Of a DNA stretch of 64,000 nucleotides, positions 6,726 to 13,569 are shown one piece after another. The stretch is taken from contig NZ_ONZF01000007.1 in the NCBI RefSeq assembly GCF_900302445.1, positions 1 to 64,000 on the forward strand. The letters are read 5' to 3'. The stretch's first letter is position 1. The number at the start of each line of letters is the position of its first letter. The stretch comes from Palleronia abyssalis. Lineage in GTDB: Bacteria > Pseudomonadota > Alphaproteobacteria > Rhodobacterales > Rhodobacteraceae. The notes beneath the pieces are model-generated. The model saw only the letters and a program-made list of their open reading frames with translations, was not told where the DNA came from and did not search any database. The translations under genes and the position numbers were made by a program.

Positions 6726-8398
6726 GCCGGTCCACGATTCGCTGCGCAATCTACACCCGCAAGAGTTCCGAAGAAGGGCTCGACCAGGGCTTCAACTCGC
6801 TCGACGCCCAGCACGAGGCCTGCGCGGCCTATGTGGCCAGCCAGCGGCATGAAGGCTGGACGCTTGGTTCAGAGCGGTACGACGACGGCGGCCTCTCGGG
6901 CGGCACGCTGGAGCGTCCGGCCCTGCAGCGCCTGCTCGCCGACATCGAGGCCGGCCGGATCGGGATGGTGGTGGTCTACAAGATTGACCGGCTGACCCGT
7001 TCGCTGGCAGATTTCGCCAGGCTGGTCGAGCGGCTCGAGACCGCCGGCTGCTCTTTCGTCTCGGTGACCCAGGCCTTCAACACCTCCTCCTCGATGGGCC
7101 GGCTGACGCTGAACGTGCTGCTGTCCTTCGCGCAGTTCGAGCGCGAGGTCACGGCCGAGCGCATCCGCGACAAGATCGCCGCCTCCAAGCAGAAAGGGCT
7201 CTGGATGGGCGGCACCGTCCCGCTCGGCTACGACGCACATCCCGATCCGAACATCCGCGAGCTCGTCGTCAACGAGCGTGAGGCGGAGACCGTGCGCAGC
7301 CTCTTCGATCTCTACGACCGGCACGGCTGCCTGCGGCAGGTGGCGGACGCGGCCGCCGGGCTCGGATTGCGCTCCAGGCACCGGACCTCCGCCTCCGGCC
7401 GGAGCAGCGGTGGCGGTCCGCTCTCGCGCGGGCAGATCCACTACCTGCTCACCAACCCCGTCTATCGCGGTCGCATCCGGCACAAGGAGAAAGTCTGGCC
7501 GGGGCGACACCCGCCCGTCATCCCCGAGGATCTGTGGGATCGCGTCCAGGCGAGGCTGCAGGCGGTGGGCGCCCGCCCGCGCGGACGTCGAGATGCGCGC
7601 CCGGCCGGCACCGCCGCCATCGGCTCCCTCCTCACAGGCAAATTCCGCGACGAAACCGGCGATCGGCTGACCCCGACCCACACCACCCGCCGCGGCAAGC
7701 GGCTGCGCTACTACGTTTCGAACCGGCTGCTGGCCGGAACCGCCGACCCCGCCGGCTGGCGGCTGCCGGCGCCGGCTCTCGACCAGACGATCGGGAAGAT
7801 CGTCCCGGATCACCTACAGAGCTGCGCCGCGCGCCATGCGCTGCTCGCCCGCCCCGATGCGGTTACGGCAGAGCAGGTGAAGGCTTCCGCCGCGGTGTTG
7901 ATCGGCAAGTTGCGCAGCGGCGCCGGCGAGACCCTGCGCGACCTGGTCGCGGCCGGCACGCTCCGGCCGGGCAGCATCGTCCTCAGCCTCGATGCCCCGC
8001 GCCTCGCCGCCGCGCTGTCAGTGGAGCCAGATGATCTCTGCCCCGCGCTCCTCGGGATCGAGGCCCCTCTCGCCCTGCGCCGCCGCGGCGTGGAAGTGAA
8101 GCTCATGGCCGGTCGCCCGGCCCCGGCACCCGATCCCGGGCTCGTCCGTATCCTGGCCGAGGCCCATTCCTGGACGGCGGCGCTTCGCAAGGGAGAGCAA
8201 CTCTCCGACCTTGCCGCCCGGACCGGCCATTCGGACTCCTACATACGCACCCGCGCACAGCTCGCCTTCCTGTCGCCGAAGATCCAGGCCGCGATCCTCG
8301 CCGGCACCCAGCCGCCCGAGCTGACGGTCAACCGAATGATCCGCGCGCCCCTCCCGCTCGACTGGTCCGAGCAGGCGCGCCGCTTCGGCATCAGCTGA
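6722..8398 (+). CDS. Large serine recombinase (element 2)
   Basis: A 558-residue site-specific recombinase. The catalytic domain (residues ~5-155) has YTRKS with nucleophile Ser15 and the FNSLDAQ and RLTRS motifs. A recombinase domain follows (~165-270), but there is no obvious four-cysteine zinc ribbon, unlike recombinase 1. The C-terminal ~200 residues resemble the DUF2924-associated recombinase type, with a helix-turn-helix-like stretch near SDLAARTGHSDSYIRTR. The gene is coupled to DUF2924 upstream and followed within ~25 bp by the TTCCCTGTT repeat field, likely part of its recombination region. It appears intact. Confidence 0.9.
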   Translation: MSRSTIRCAIYTRKSSEEGLDQGFNSLDAQHEACAAYVASQRHEGWTLGSERYDDGGLSGGTLERPALQRLLADIEAGRIGMVVVYKIDRLTRSLADFARLVERLETAGCSFVSVTQAFNTSSSMGRLTLNVLLSFAQFEREVTAERIRDKIAASKQKGLWMGGTVPLGYDAHPDPNIRELVVNEREAETVRSLFDLYDRHGCLRQVADAAAGLGLRSRHRTSASGRSSGGGPLSRGQIHYLLTNPVYRGRIRHKEKVWPGRHPPVIPEDLWDRVQARLQAVGARPRGRRDARPAGTAAIGSLLTGKFRDETGDRLTPTHTTRRGKRLRYYVSNRLLAGTADPAGWRLPAPALDQTIGKIVPDHLQSCAARHALLARPDAVTAEQVKASAAVLIGKLRSGAGETLRDLVAAGTLRPGSIVLSLDAPRLAAALSVEPDDLCPALLGIEAPLALRRRGVEVKLMAGRPAPAPDPGLVRILAEAHSWTAALRKGEQLSDLAARTGHSDSYIRTRAQLAFLSPKIQAAILAGTQPPELTVNRMIRAPLPLDWSEQARRFGIS

Positions 8399-8422
8399 CC
8401 ACTCCCCGTTCTTCTGAATTCT

Positions 8423-8583
8423 TTCCCTGTTCAGGGGATTTGGTTTCCCTGTTCGCCGCAAAAAATTCCCTGTTCAGCCGCGCAGGCAAAATGCCGACAA
8501 GTCACTGTTGTGACGTAGCTTTTCCAAAGCCAATTCACCAGACAGCCGCTGATCTGACGCCATTTCCCTGTTGATTCCCTGTT
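8423..8583 (+). repeat. Five TTCCCTGTT repeats downstream of recombinase 2
   Basis: The nonamer TTCCCTGTT occurs at 8423, 8445, 8466, 8564 and 8575. The first three are spaced 21-22 bp, two helical turns, so a protein could contact them on one face. The last copy runs into a CCAGGGAA inverted partner. Similar CAGGGAA words recur at about 8680 and 8712. Position after the recombinase suggests recombinase or accessory-protein binding sites. The rest of 8399-8759 shows no gene. Confidence 0.55.
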
Positions 8584-8759
8584 ACCAGGGAAAATGACGC
8601 AAACCGCACGCCGCGATGCACCGCTCCGAGACGGCACACCGAAAGGCCCGGCATCACCCGACGGGAAAGAGTCTCAGTGCAGGGAAACGTCTCGTAACGC
8701 GCGGAAAACCCGCAGGGAATTCGCAGGTAAAACCCAATGAAAACATAGGGTTATGTGGC

Positions 8760-8779
8760 TGGCGGAGGAGGTGGGATTC
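8760..8779 (-). other. attL: copy of the tRNA-Ser 3' end
   Basis: Twenty bases identical to the last 20 bases of tRNA-Ser(TGA), including CCA, at 24080-24099. The match ends exactly at 8779/24099 and at 8760/24080. This is the expected trace of integration by a tRNA-targeting tyrosine recombinase. The boundary separates the older recombinase cassette from the island. Confidence 0.85.
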
Positions 8780-8898
8780 ATCTTCACGTGTTGCCCTGCC
8801 GACACGCTTTGCGATGACAGACTTTCTCGCAAGTCGCTGATGAGGTTAGATTCTCTGTCCTTGCCTTGCGCGTCACGCGCGAATAACGCTTGCGGTGT

Positions 8899-8920
8899 GG
8901 GTCCAATAAGGGTCCAATAA
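8899..8920 (+). repeat. Tandem GGGTCCAATAA repeats, likely integrase arm sites
   Basis: Two perfect tandem 11-bp copies (8899-8909 and 8910-8920), with a weaker CCAATA at about 8926, lie 25 bp before the integrase start. The same GGGTCCA core appears twice at 24009-24027 near the other end of the element in the same orientation. One-helical-turn spacing and presence at both ends fit arm-type binding sites of a tyrosine integrase; autoregulation of the integrase gene is possible. Confidence 0.55.
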
Positions 8921-8944
8921 CTGCACCAATAGGGCGAGCTTGAC

Positions 8945-10513
8945 ATGGCGTTTTCACCCCGTCGCGGCAGCTACATCCGACAGCATCGGGGGCGCTACTA
9001 CTACCGCCGTGCGATCCCCTCGAAGGTCCGCCATCTCTTCGATGGTAAGACCGAGTGGGCTATCCCGTTGGAGGGCCGATCCTCCGCCGAACGCTTCACG
9101 GAAGCGCAGGCCATCGCAGATCGCCATAACCGCCAAATTCGCATGACACAGGAGGTCGCGATCCCAGACCGGGAGACGCAGGACGTTGCATGCCTGAGGA
9201 TCGACCTCGCACCCGACGACCTTCCGCCCGGTGCCCCTGCCCCGGTGCCTGAGCGGTTTTACAGAGACGGAAGAGTCTTCGACGTGTTCCGCTACGCGAT
9301 CACCGATGACCCGGCACAGCGGCGGGCGGCGGAGGCCGATGGCTTCTATGTCGTGTCGGTTGAAGAGGAAAAGGCGCAGATGGAGATGCGCCAGCGCATG
9401 GCGGAGTTCGAAGCTGCCGAGTCCGACGACGCGAGAGAGATTGCCGACCTCAAAGCCGAGAAGGTAGCGACCAAGATCGACGGGCTGGCCCACGTCAGTG
9501 GGCACACTGTCACGTCCATTCTCGACCCGTGGAGGAACAACAGAAAGCAAGCCCCGACAACATGGAAAAAGCACACACAGTACGCGCGAGAGTTCGCCGA
9601 ACTCCACGGCGACCTTGCCCTAGAGGATGTCACTAAACGCCACGTGGTGGAGTACGTGCAACATGCGGCGGCCCTCACGTATCAAGGTAAGCCTCTCTCC
9701 CCGACCTCGATAGCCAAGCGACTGGACAGCATCCGCGCTCTACTTGGCTACGCCGCCGAAATCGACGTGATCGACGCCAACCCGGCGACCGGCGTGAAGG
9801 CCCCAAAGGACAGCCGCCCGAAAACGTCGCGAAGCTGGAAGAGTTTTGAGCCTGCCGAGGTGCGTAAGCTAGTGGACGTGTCGTCTGCCCTATGGAGCAA
9901 GCGCCGCGACAAGCGACCGGGCCGCGCCCGAGACCTGACGGCGGCTCTACAGGTCCTCATCTGGACAGGCGCGCGCCCGGAAGAGGTCTGCCAGCTTCGC
10001 CGCGATGATGTGGACCTGACGCGCGGCGTCCTGCGGATCACCAACGACGACAGCGACGACGATGCCCGCCCACGCCTGACTAAGAATGAGAACAGCGTCC
10101 GAGAGGTCCCGATCCACTCGCGCCTCCTGCCCCTCCTGATCGACCACCTGCGATACCATAACGCCCCCCTCCTCTTCCCGAGCTTCGAACCTGAGGCCAC
10201 GCCTGCCGAGCTTGAAGAGGCGACACGCACGGGACACCCCGTCGAGATTAAAGGACGGTATGCCCGTCCCATCTCCCGTGCGTGGACTGACGAGCTGCGC
10301 CACAAGGTGACCGACGACCCTCGGAAGGTCCTCTACAGCCTCCGCCATTCATGGAGTGCAGAGTCCCGGCGCACGGGCATGCCCGAGCACGTCAGGAACG
10401 CGCTGCTGGGTCACGCTAACGATAACCAACATGCCGGGCGGTACGGCGGAGATGCCGATTGGACAGACGATAAGCGGCGTCACTTAGAGCGGATGGACTG
10501 TTTGCCCGCGTAA
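8945..10513 (+). CDS. int: Tyrosine recombinase/integrase of the tRNA-Ser island
   Basis: A 522-residue phage-type integrase that would insert the element into tRNA-Ser. The N-terminal ~170 residues form an arm-binding region (YYYRRAIPSKVRHLF is typical of DUF6538-like N-termini). A SAM-like core-binding domain spans ~195-290 and the catalytic domain ~310-510. Catalytic residues are R344 (TGARPEEV), Y464 in place of the usual His, R467 (YSLRHSW), H490 (LLGHAND) and nucleophile Y500 (GRYGG). The start at 8945 is 165 bp from attL. It is read away from attL into the element and looks intact. Confidence 0.93.
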   Translation: MAFSPRRGSYIRQHRGRYYYRRAIPSKVRHLFDGKTEWAIPLEGRSSAERFTEAQAIADRHNRQIRMTQEVAIPDRETQDVACLRIDLAPDDLPPGAPAPVPERFYRDGRVFDVFRYAITDDPAQRRAAEADGFYVVSVEEEKAQMEMRQRMAEFEAAESDDAREIADLKAEKVATKIDGLAHVSGHTVTSILDPWRNNRKQAPTTWKKHTQYAREFAELHGDLALEDVTKRHVVEYVQHAAALTYQGKPLSPTSIAKRLDSIRALLGYAAEIDVIDANPATGVKAPKDSRPKTSRSWKSFEPAEVRKLVDVSSALWSKRRDKRPGRARDLTAALQVLIWTGARPEEVCQLRRDDVDLTRGVLRITNDDSDDDARPRLTKNENSVREVPIHSRLLPLLIDHLRYHNAPLLFPSFEPEATPAELEEATRTGHPVEIKGRYARPISRAWTDELRHKVTDDPRKVLYSLRHSWSAESRRTGMPEHVRNALLGHANDNQHAGRYGGDADWTDDKRRHLERMDCLPA

Positions 10514-10528
10514 CCCCGCATACGCGGG
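10505..10528 (+). terminator. Hairpin at the integrase stop codon
   Basis: CCCGCGTA (10505-10512), overlapping the stop codon, is the exact complement of TACGCGGG (10521-10528) across an 8-base loop. There is no T-run, so it is a candidate terminator or mRNA-stabilising stem. The remainder of 10529-10689 shows nothing recognisable. Confidence 0.4.
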
Positions 10529-10689
10529 CATCCCGTAAACCCGTTCGGCAGCGCCACACCCGACCTACCTCCTACCAGACACACCCGCGCCACGTCCACG
10601 CGCCCCTGAGCTAGCCGACATGGTGCCTCTGCCGTGTGGCGGAGCTGGTGCCTCTGCCGTCTTATCGCTTCGCCCCGTCGGGGGCAGAC

Positions 10690-10863
10690 TTACCGCGACG
10701 GAAACGGGAACTCAGGACCCGGCGAAGGCCGCGACGCCAGCGCCTCCGCCATCCTCGTGAAGTCCTGCCCCAGCCGCATCAGTTTCGCATAGTCTAGCGG
10801 GGCTTCAGCCGCCTCGGTTTCCGACACCAGCTCATGCGCCGCGAGAATAATCTTGTCTTCCAT
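10690..10863 (-). CDS. Small hypothetical protein, 57 aa
   Basis: A 57-residue frame on the minus strand, MEDKIILAAHELVSETEA onward, ending PEFPFPSR. The ATG at 10863 has GGGAG about 8 bases upstream. The composition is acidic and helical with no cysteine pairs or membrane segment. It is convergent with the integrase and lies alone between it and the small-gene cassette. The good ribosome-binding site and protein-like composition support it. Function is unknown; small acidic proteins beside integrases are sometimes excisionases or anti-repressors, but no helix-turn-helix is visible. Confidence 0.45.
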   Translation of the reverse strand: MEDKIILAAHELVSETEAAEAPLDYAKLMRLGQDFTRMAEALASRPSPGPEFPFPSR

Positions 10864-11200
10864 GTTCGTATCTCCCGTGGGCCTTTCTGTTAATACCGAG
10901 CGCCAAGAAACGTGAAACGCACAAGGAGTCCAGCCCTAATTTACAGGCCCCTCCGACAGCCAATCTCCCAACCCTCAGGACAGAATTGTTATCCTCTCCT
11001 TAACAGAATGCGCACCACGCGACACGCGGAGTAGCCGAGGGTAAAAGATTCTGCCCCCATCTTGACCCTCTCGCCTTGCAAAAATTGACATTCTGCAAGC
11101 GATCAGTCAATGTGGTCGTACCAAAAGACGCCGCAAACGGATACAGCCGGGGGCTGACCTTTCGCGGATCATCCACATAAAATATGGAGGTGGTCAGCCC
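10864..11200 (+). promoter_or_regulatory. Leader of the small-gene cassette with an RBS-sequestering hairpin
   Basis: This non-coding interval separates divergent genes and should hold promoters for both. Its last 50 bases form a nested hairpin: GGGCTGACC (11151-11159) pairs perfectly with GGTCAGCCC (11192-11200), which ends at the base before the ATG at 11201. Inside it TCCACAT and ATATGGA pair with one mismatch. The ribosome-binding GGAGG (11186-11190) is buried in the stem-loop, so translation of the first gene may be controlled. A TTGACA-like hexamer occurs near 11086 without a convincing -10. Confidence 0.45.
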
Positions 11201-11725
11201 ATGCTGCTCACAACCCAACCGTTGCTAAAAGACGCCCTCGGAAAGAGCGCAACGACCGTTGCAACCCGTGTGAACGGCCTCGCGTCATATGGAGGCTGGT
11301 TTAAGAGATACGATCTCACGTCCGTGATCCCGAGGCTGACGCCCCACGATACCCCGGACCAGATTGGAAAGATGTTCGACAGCGCGAAGTCGGACGGAGA
11401 CGATTGCAATATCGGCGGCGACTATCCCGTAGGTGACCCGCCCGTCACTCGTGTGAGGCTGATCGAACAATGGATGCAGCCTGAGATGCTGGATCGACTG
11501 AATGACCTTCGCCAACGCGCGAGAGCTTATCTGGAAGACAACGCGGACTGGATTGAGGACGAGAATCTAGACCAGATCCTCTATCTTCTGTGTCTTTACC
11601 CTCCCTTCCTCAAACACGCGATCCTCGGGGGAAAGACCCCGGCGATTAATTACCACATCATCGACTACGCGATCATCAACGGGTCGTTCGACCCGATGTT
11701 CGCTACACTGAAAGGAGCCGCATAA
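11201..11725 (+). CDS. Hypothetical protein, first gene of small-gene cassette
   Basis: A 174-residue protein of unknown family. The N-terminal ~45 residues contain a possible DNA-binding helix pair (ATTVATRVNGLASYGGWFKR), the centre is acidic, and the C-terminal part (DNLDQILYLLCLYPPFLKHAIL) is hydrophobic but too interrupted for a clear membrane helix. No cysteine motif or known catalytic signature is seen. The ATG at 11201 directly abuts the hairpin described upstream. Its stop overlaps the next start as TAATG, so the cassette is translationally coupled. Confidence 0.65.
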   Translation: MLLTTQPLLKDALGKSATTVATRVNGLASYGGWFKRYDLTSVIPRLTPHDTPDQIGKMFDSAKSDGDDCNIGGDYPVGDPPVTRVRLIEQWMQPEMLDRLNDLRQRARAYLEDNADWIEDENLDQILYLLCLYPPFLKHAILGGKTPAINYHIIDYAIINGSFDPMFATLKGAA

Positions 11726-12213
11726 TGGCTAATTACGAATACACCGACAAAGACCTCGCGAAGCAAGAGGCCGTACTTGCCGAGCTGCGCGCCGGGCTTG
11801 AGGCGAAAGGATGGGATGCTGTCCCAAGCGACCGCGAACTGGCCCAGCTCCCGAGCGTCAGGCTCGCTGTGCTGGCCAACCTCCCCCTCGACTCAGAGGC
11901 TTGGCAGCGTGATGCACGTAATATCCCGTCCGTGGCGAAAGCCATTGAGAAGAGGGAAAAAGAGCAGCGCGACGCCGAGGTTCGCGATCTACTTGAGTCC
12001 GGGGATGCTGAGTCCGATCTCCAACGTCAGATGGCCACGATGAATCCGGAGCAGCGCATCAACTTCGCAAGGAAGAACGGCCTCGCTTCTAAGCCTCCGG
12101 CTGACAAACCAGCCCCATCCAATGAAGAGAAAGCTCGCGCAATTAAGCTGATGTGGGAGATTCAAAGTCCGCAAGCGCGCATGGCGTATGCTCGGAAAAT
12201 GGGAATCGCGTGA
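11725..12213 (+). CDS. Hypothetical charged protein
   Basis: A 162-residue, strongly charged helical protein of unknown function. Residues ~75-110 look like a coiled coil, and the C-terminal half contains two similar short segments, MNPEQRINFARKNGLA and QSPQARMAYARKMGIA, an internal duplication separated by a Pro/Ala/Lys linker. This repeated xxPxxRxxxARKxGxA unit may be a small binding helix. The start overlaps the previous stop by one base and AAAGGAGC lies upstream. The stop overlaps the next start as TGATG. Confidence 0.65.
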   Translation: MANYEYTDKDLAKQEAVLAELRAGLEAKGWDAVPSDRELAQLPSVRLAVLANLPLDSEAWQRDARNIPSVAKAIEKREKEQRDAEVRDLLESGDAESDLQRQMATMNPEQRINFARKNGLASKPPADKPAPSNEEKARAIKLMWEIQSPQARMAYARKMGIA

Positions 12214-12437
12214 TGATCCCGGATTGCCAGAATTCTTCGCTACCAATGACTCAGGTTTTGAGGAACTGGTCTGACGCATTAGCTGGGCACCCGCCCCCGT
12301 GGACCTTGGGGCGTGAGCAATCAAAGTCTAAAAGAATCATGATGCCATGGGGCACGTCGATCTGCGCGGATGAATGGGCTGAGCTTCAGGCAGAACTATA
12401 TTCAATGTACAAGGATGAATTCCCCAATGTCATATGA
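12213..12437 (+). CDS. Hypothetical small protein
   Basis: A 74-residue protein with no recognised domain. It begins at the ATG at 12213 that overlaps the preceding TGA, and a longer in-frame start at 12153 was rejected because the overlap pattern matches the rest of the cassette. Notable features are a single early Cys, a later Cys in ICADEWAELQAEL and an aromatic, acidic C-terminus. It overlaps the next gene by 11 bases. It is probably cytoplasmic. Confidence 0.55.
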   Translation: MIPDCQNSSLPMTQVLRNWSDALAGHPPPWTLGREQSKSKRIMMPWGTSICADEWAELQAELYSMYKDEFPNVI

Positions 12438-12714
12438 GTCAATCGCCCGTCAGGTGGTCGCCTTTGCTGAGGCGGACAATATCACAGTGCGAAAAGCGCT
12501 CGACTTTTACGGACTTGATCGCGCTTTCCGCAAGGAAGTTGAGAAGGCTATTGCGTGCCTCCCCGCGACAGAACCGAAAGAACAAAAGCCTGCGCCGAAA
12601 GAACCGACTCCAACCGTACACTTCGATGCGCCGCAGCCGGTTCAAATGACCGATCAGAAACGGCGCGCCTTGAAATCAGAGGATGAGGCATTGCGTCGGG
12701 CGGGTGAGCTATGA
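12427..12714 (+). CDS. Hypothetical small protein
   Basis: A 95-residue protein. Residues 1-40 are helical (SIARQVVAFAEADNITVRKALDF), a pattern that could fold as a small DNA-binding or protein-protein helix bundle. Residues ~50-75 are a Lys/Pro/Glu-rich linker, and the C-terminus is charged. The start at 12427 gives an 11-base overlap with the previous gene; the stop overlaps the next start by ATGA. No family is recognised. Confidence 0.55.
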   Translation: MSYESIARQVVAFAEADNITVRKALDFYGLDRAFRKEVEKAIACLPATEPKEQKPAPKEPTPTVHFDAPQPVQMTDQKRRALKSEDEALRRAGEL

Positions 12715-12923
12715 GTCATGGATACACCCTCCGGCCCGATCTTGATGCGGCAGAGCGAAAGCGGACAGGCCGGAAAGACAAGGCTCGAAGGGACAAGTGG
12801 CGGAAGGCGCAGGCTGTCCGAAAAAAGTGGCCCGAGACCGCTTTCATCGAAGAGGAAGAACGCTTGGCGGCGGAAGTCGCGGCCTTCCTTCAAAGAAAAG
12901 AACAGGCACGGCGCGCGGCCTAA
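12711..12923 (+). CDS. Hypothetical small basic protein
   Basis: A 70-residue, highly charged helical protein (RKRTGRKDKARRDKWRKAQAVRKK, shortened here to the motif core RKDKARRDKWRKAQ). The basic N-terminal half followed by an acidic EEEERLAAEV helix suggests nucleic-acid binding or a coiled coil. Start and preceding stop overlap by ATGA. It is the last of the five overlapping genes of the cassette. No family is recognised. Confidence 0.55.
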   Translation: MSHGYTLRPDLDAAERKRTGRKDKARRDKWRKAQAVRKKWPETAFIEEEERLAAEVAAFLQRKEQARRAA

Positions 12924-12959
12924 ACAGCGCAGATCAATCTTAGACAATGGAGAAAGAGA

Positions 12960-13274
12960 ATGAACCAACGTGAAGAGCGTGGGCTGGCCTTGTGCGCCCA
13001 ATACCTGCGAAATGCGGCGTCCGGTAAATGCCGCGTTGCGGATTTTGAATGGGTCCGAGAGGAATTGGACGACCGGGAAGACTGGGCGAGATGCGTGTTG
13101 ATCTGCGCAGGCTACCACCGTGACCTCAAAGGCCGTTGGGTCAGCCGAGAGGCCCCGACAAATTATCCCCCGACGCTCAAATGCGATTATTCGATGTTGT
13201 CGCAGCTCATGGAGGATGAGGACCCGTCCGACCGCTGGGACGAGGACCGGGCGCACCTGCATCTTGTGAGCTGA
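12960..13274 (+). CDS. Hypothetical protein, 104 aa
   Basis: A 104-residue acidic protein beginning MNQREERGLALCAQYL. GGAGAAAGAG lies just upstream of the ATG at 12960. It has three cysteines that are not arranged as a zinc site and a very acidic C-terminus (MEDEDPSDRWDEDRAHLHLVS core). It sits 36 bp after the overlapping cassette and 295 bp before the replication gene, and is probably part of the same transcript. No known domain is recognised. Confidence 0.55.
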   Translation: MNQREERGLALCAQYLRNAASGKCRVADFEWVREELDDREDWARCVLICAGYHRDLKGRWVSREAPTNYPPTLKCDYSMLSQLMEDEDPSDRWDEDRAHLHLVS

Positions 13275-13569
13275 CCTCGCATATCACTATCCGTGATGCG
13301 CCCCACCACAAATCGTCATACTATTACAAAATGTAACGAAATCAATGCCTTAGATGTGCCGTGCGAGTAATAAGTGCGCGTGGTGCACATTTGGGGTTGC
13401 AATCCGGTGACCGGGGCGGATCGGCGATTCGACTCAGGGGGCGGAATCGAGTACCAAAGAAAAAGGGGACGCAGTGGTCAGAGCCTGCATCCCCCTTCGA
13501 AAGCTTCGGCTGGCGAGCCGATGCCTCTTCATACCACACGCGACAACTGAAAGCAAACTGGCGACTATC
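13275..13569 (+). promoter_or_regulatory. AT-richer upstream region of the replication gene
   Basis: This ~295-bp interval has no convincing gene and is less GC-rich than its surroundings around 13290-13370. It contains the palindrome TTACAAAATGTAA (13324-13336), an operator-like element. A GTG at 13474 with AAGGGG upstream could extend the replication protein by 32 residues, but that extension lacks protein-like character. A promoter for the replication gene is expected here. Confidence 0.35.

Noticed and set aside
13474-13569. GTG start extending the replication protein by 32 residues
   Set aside because: An AAGGGG site is present, but the extension is not protein-like compared with the sequence after the ATG at 13570. 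It remains an alternative.
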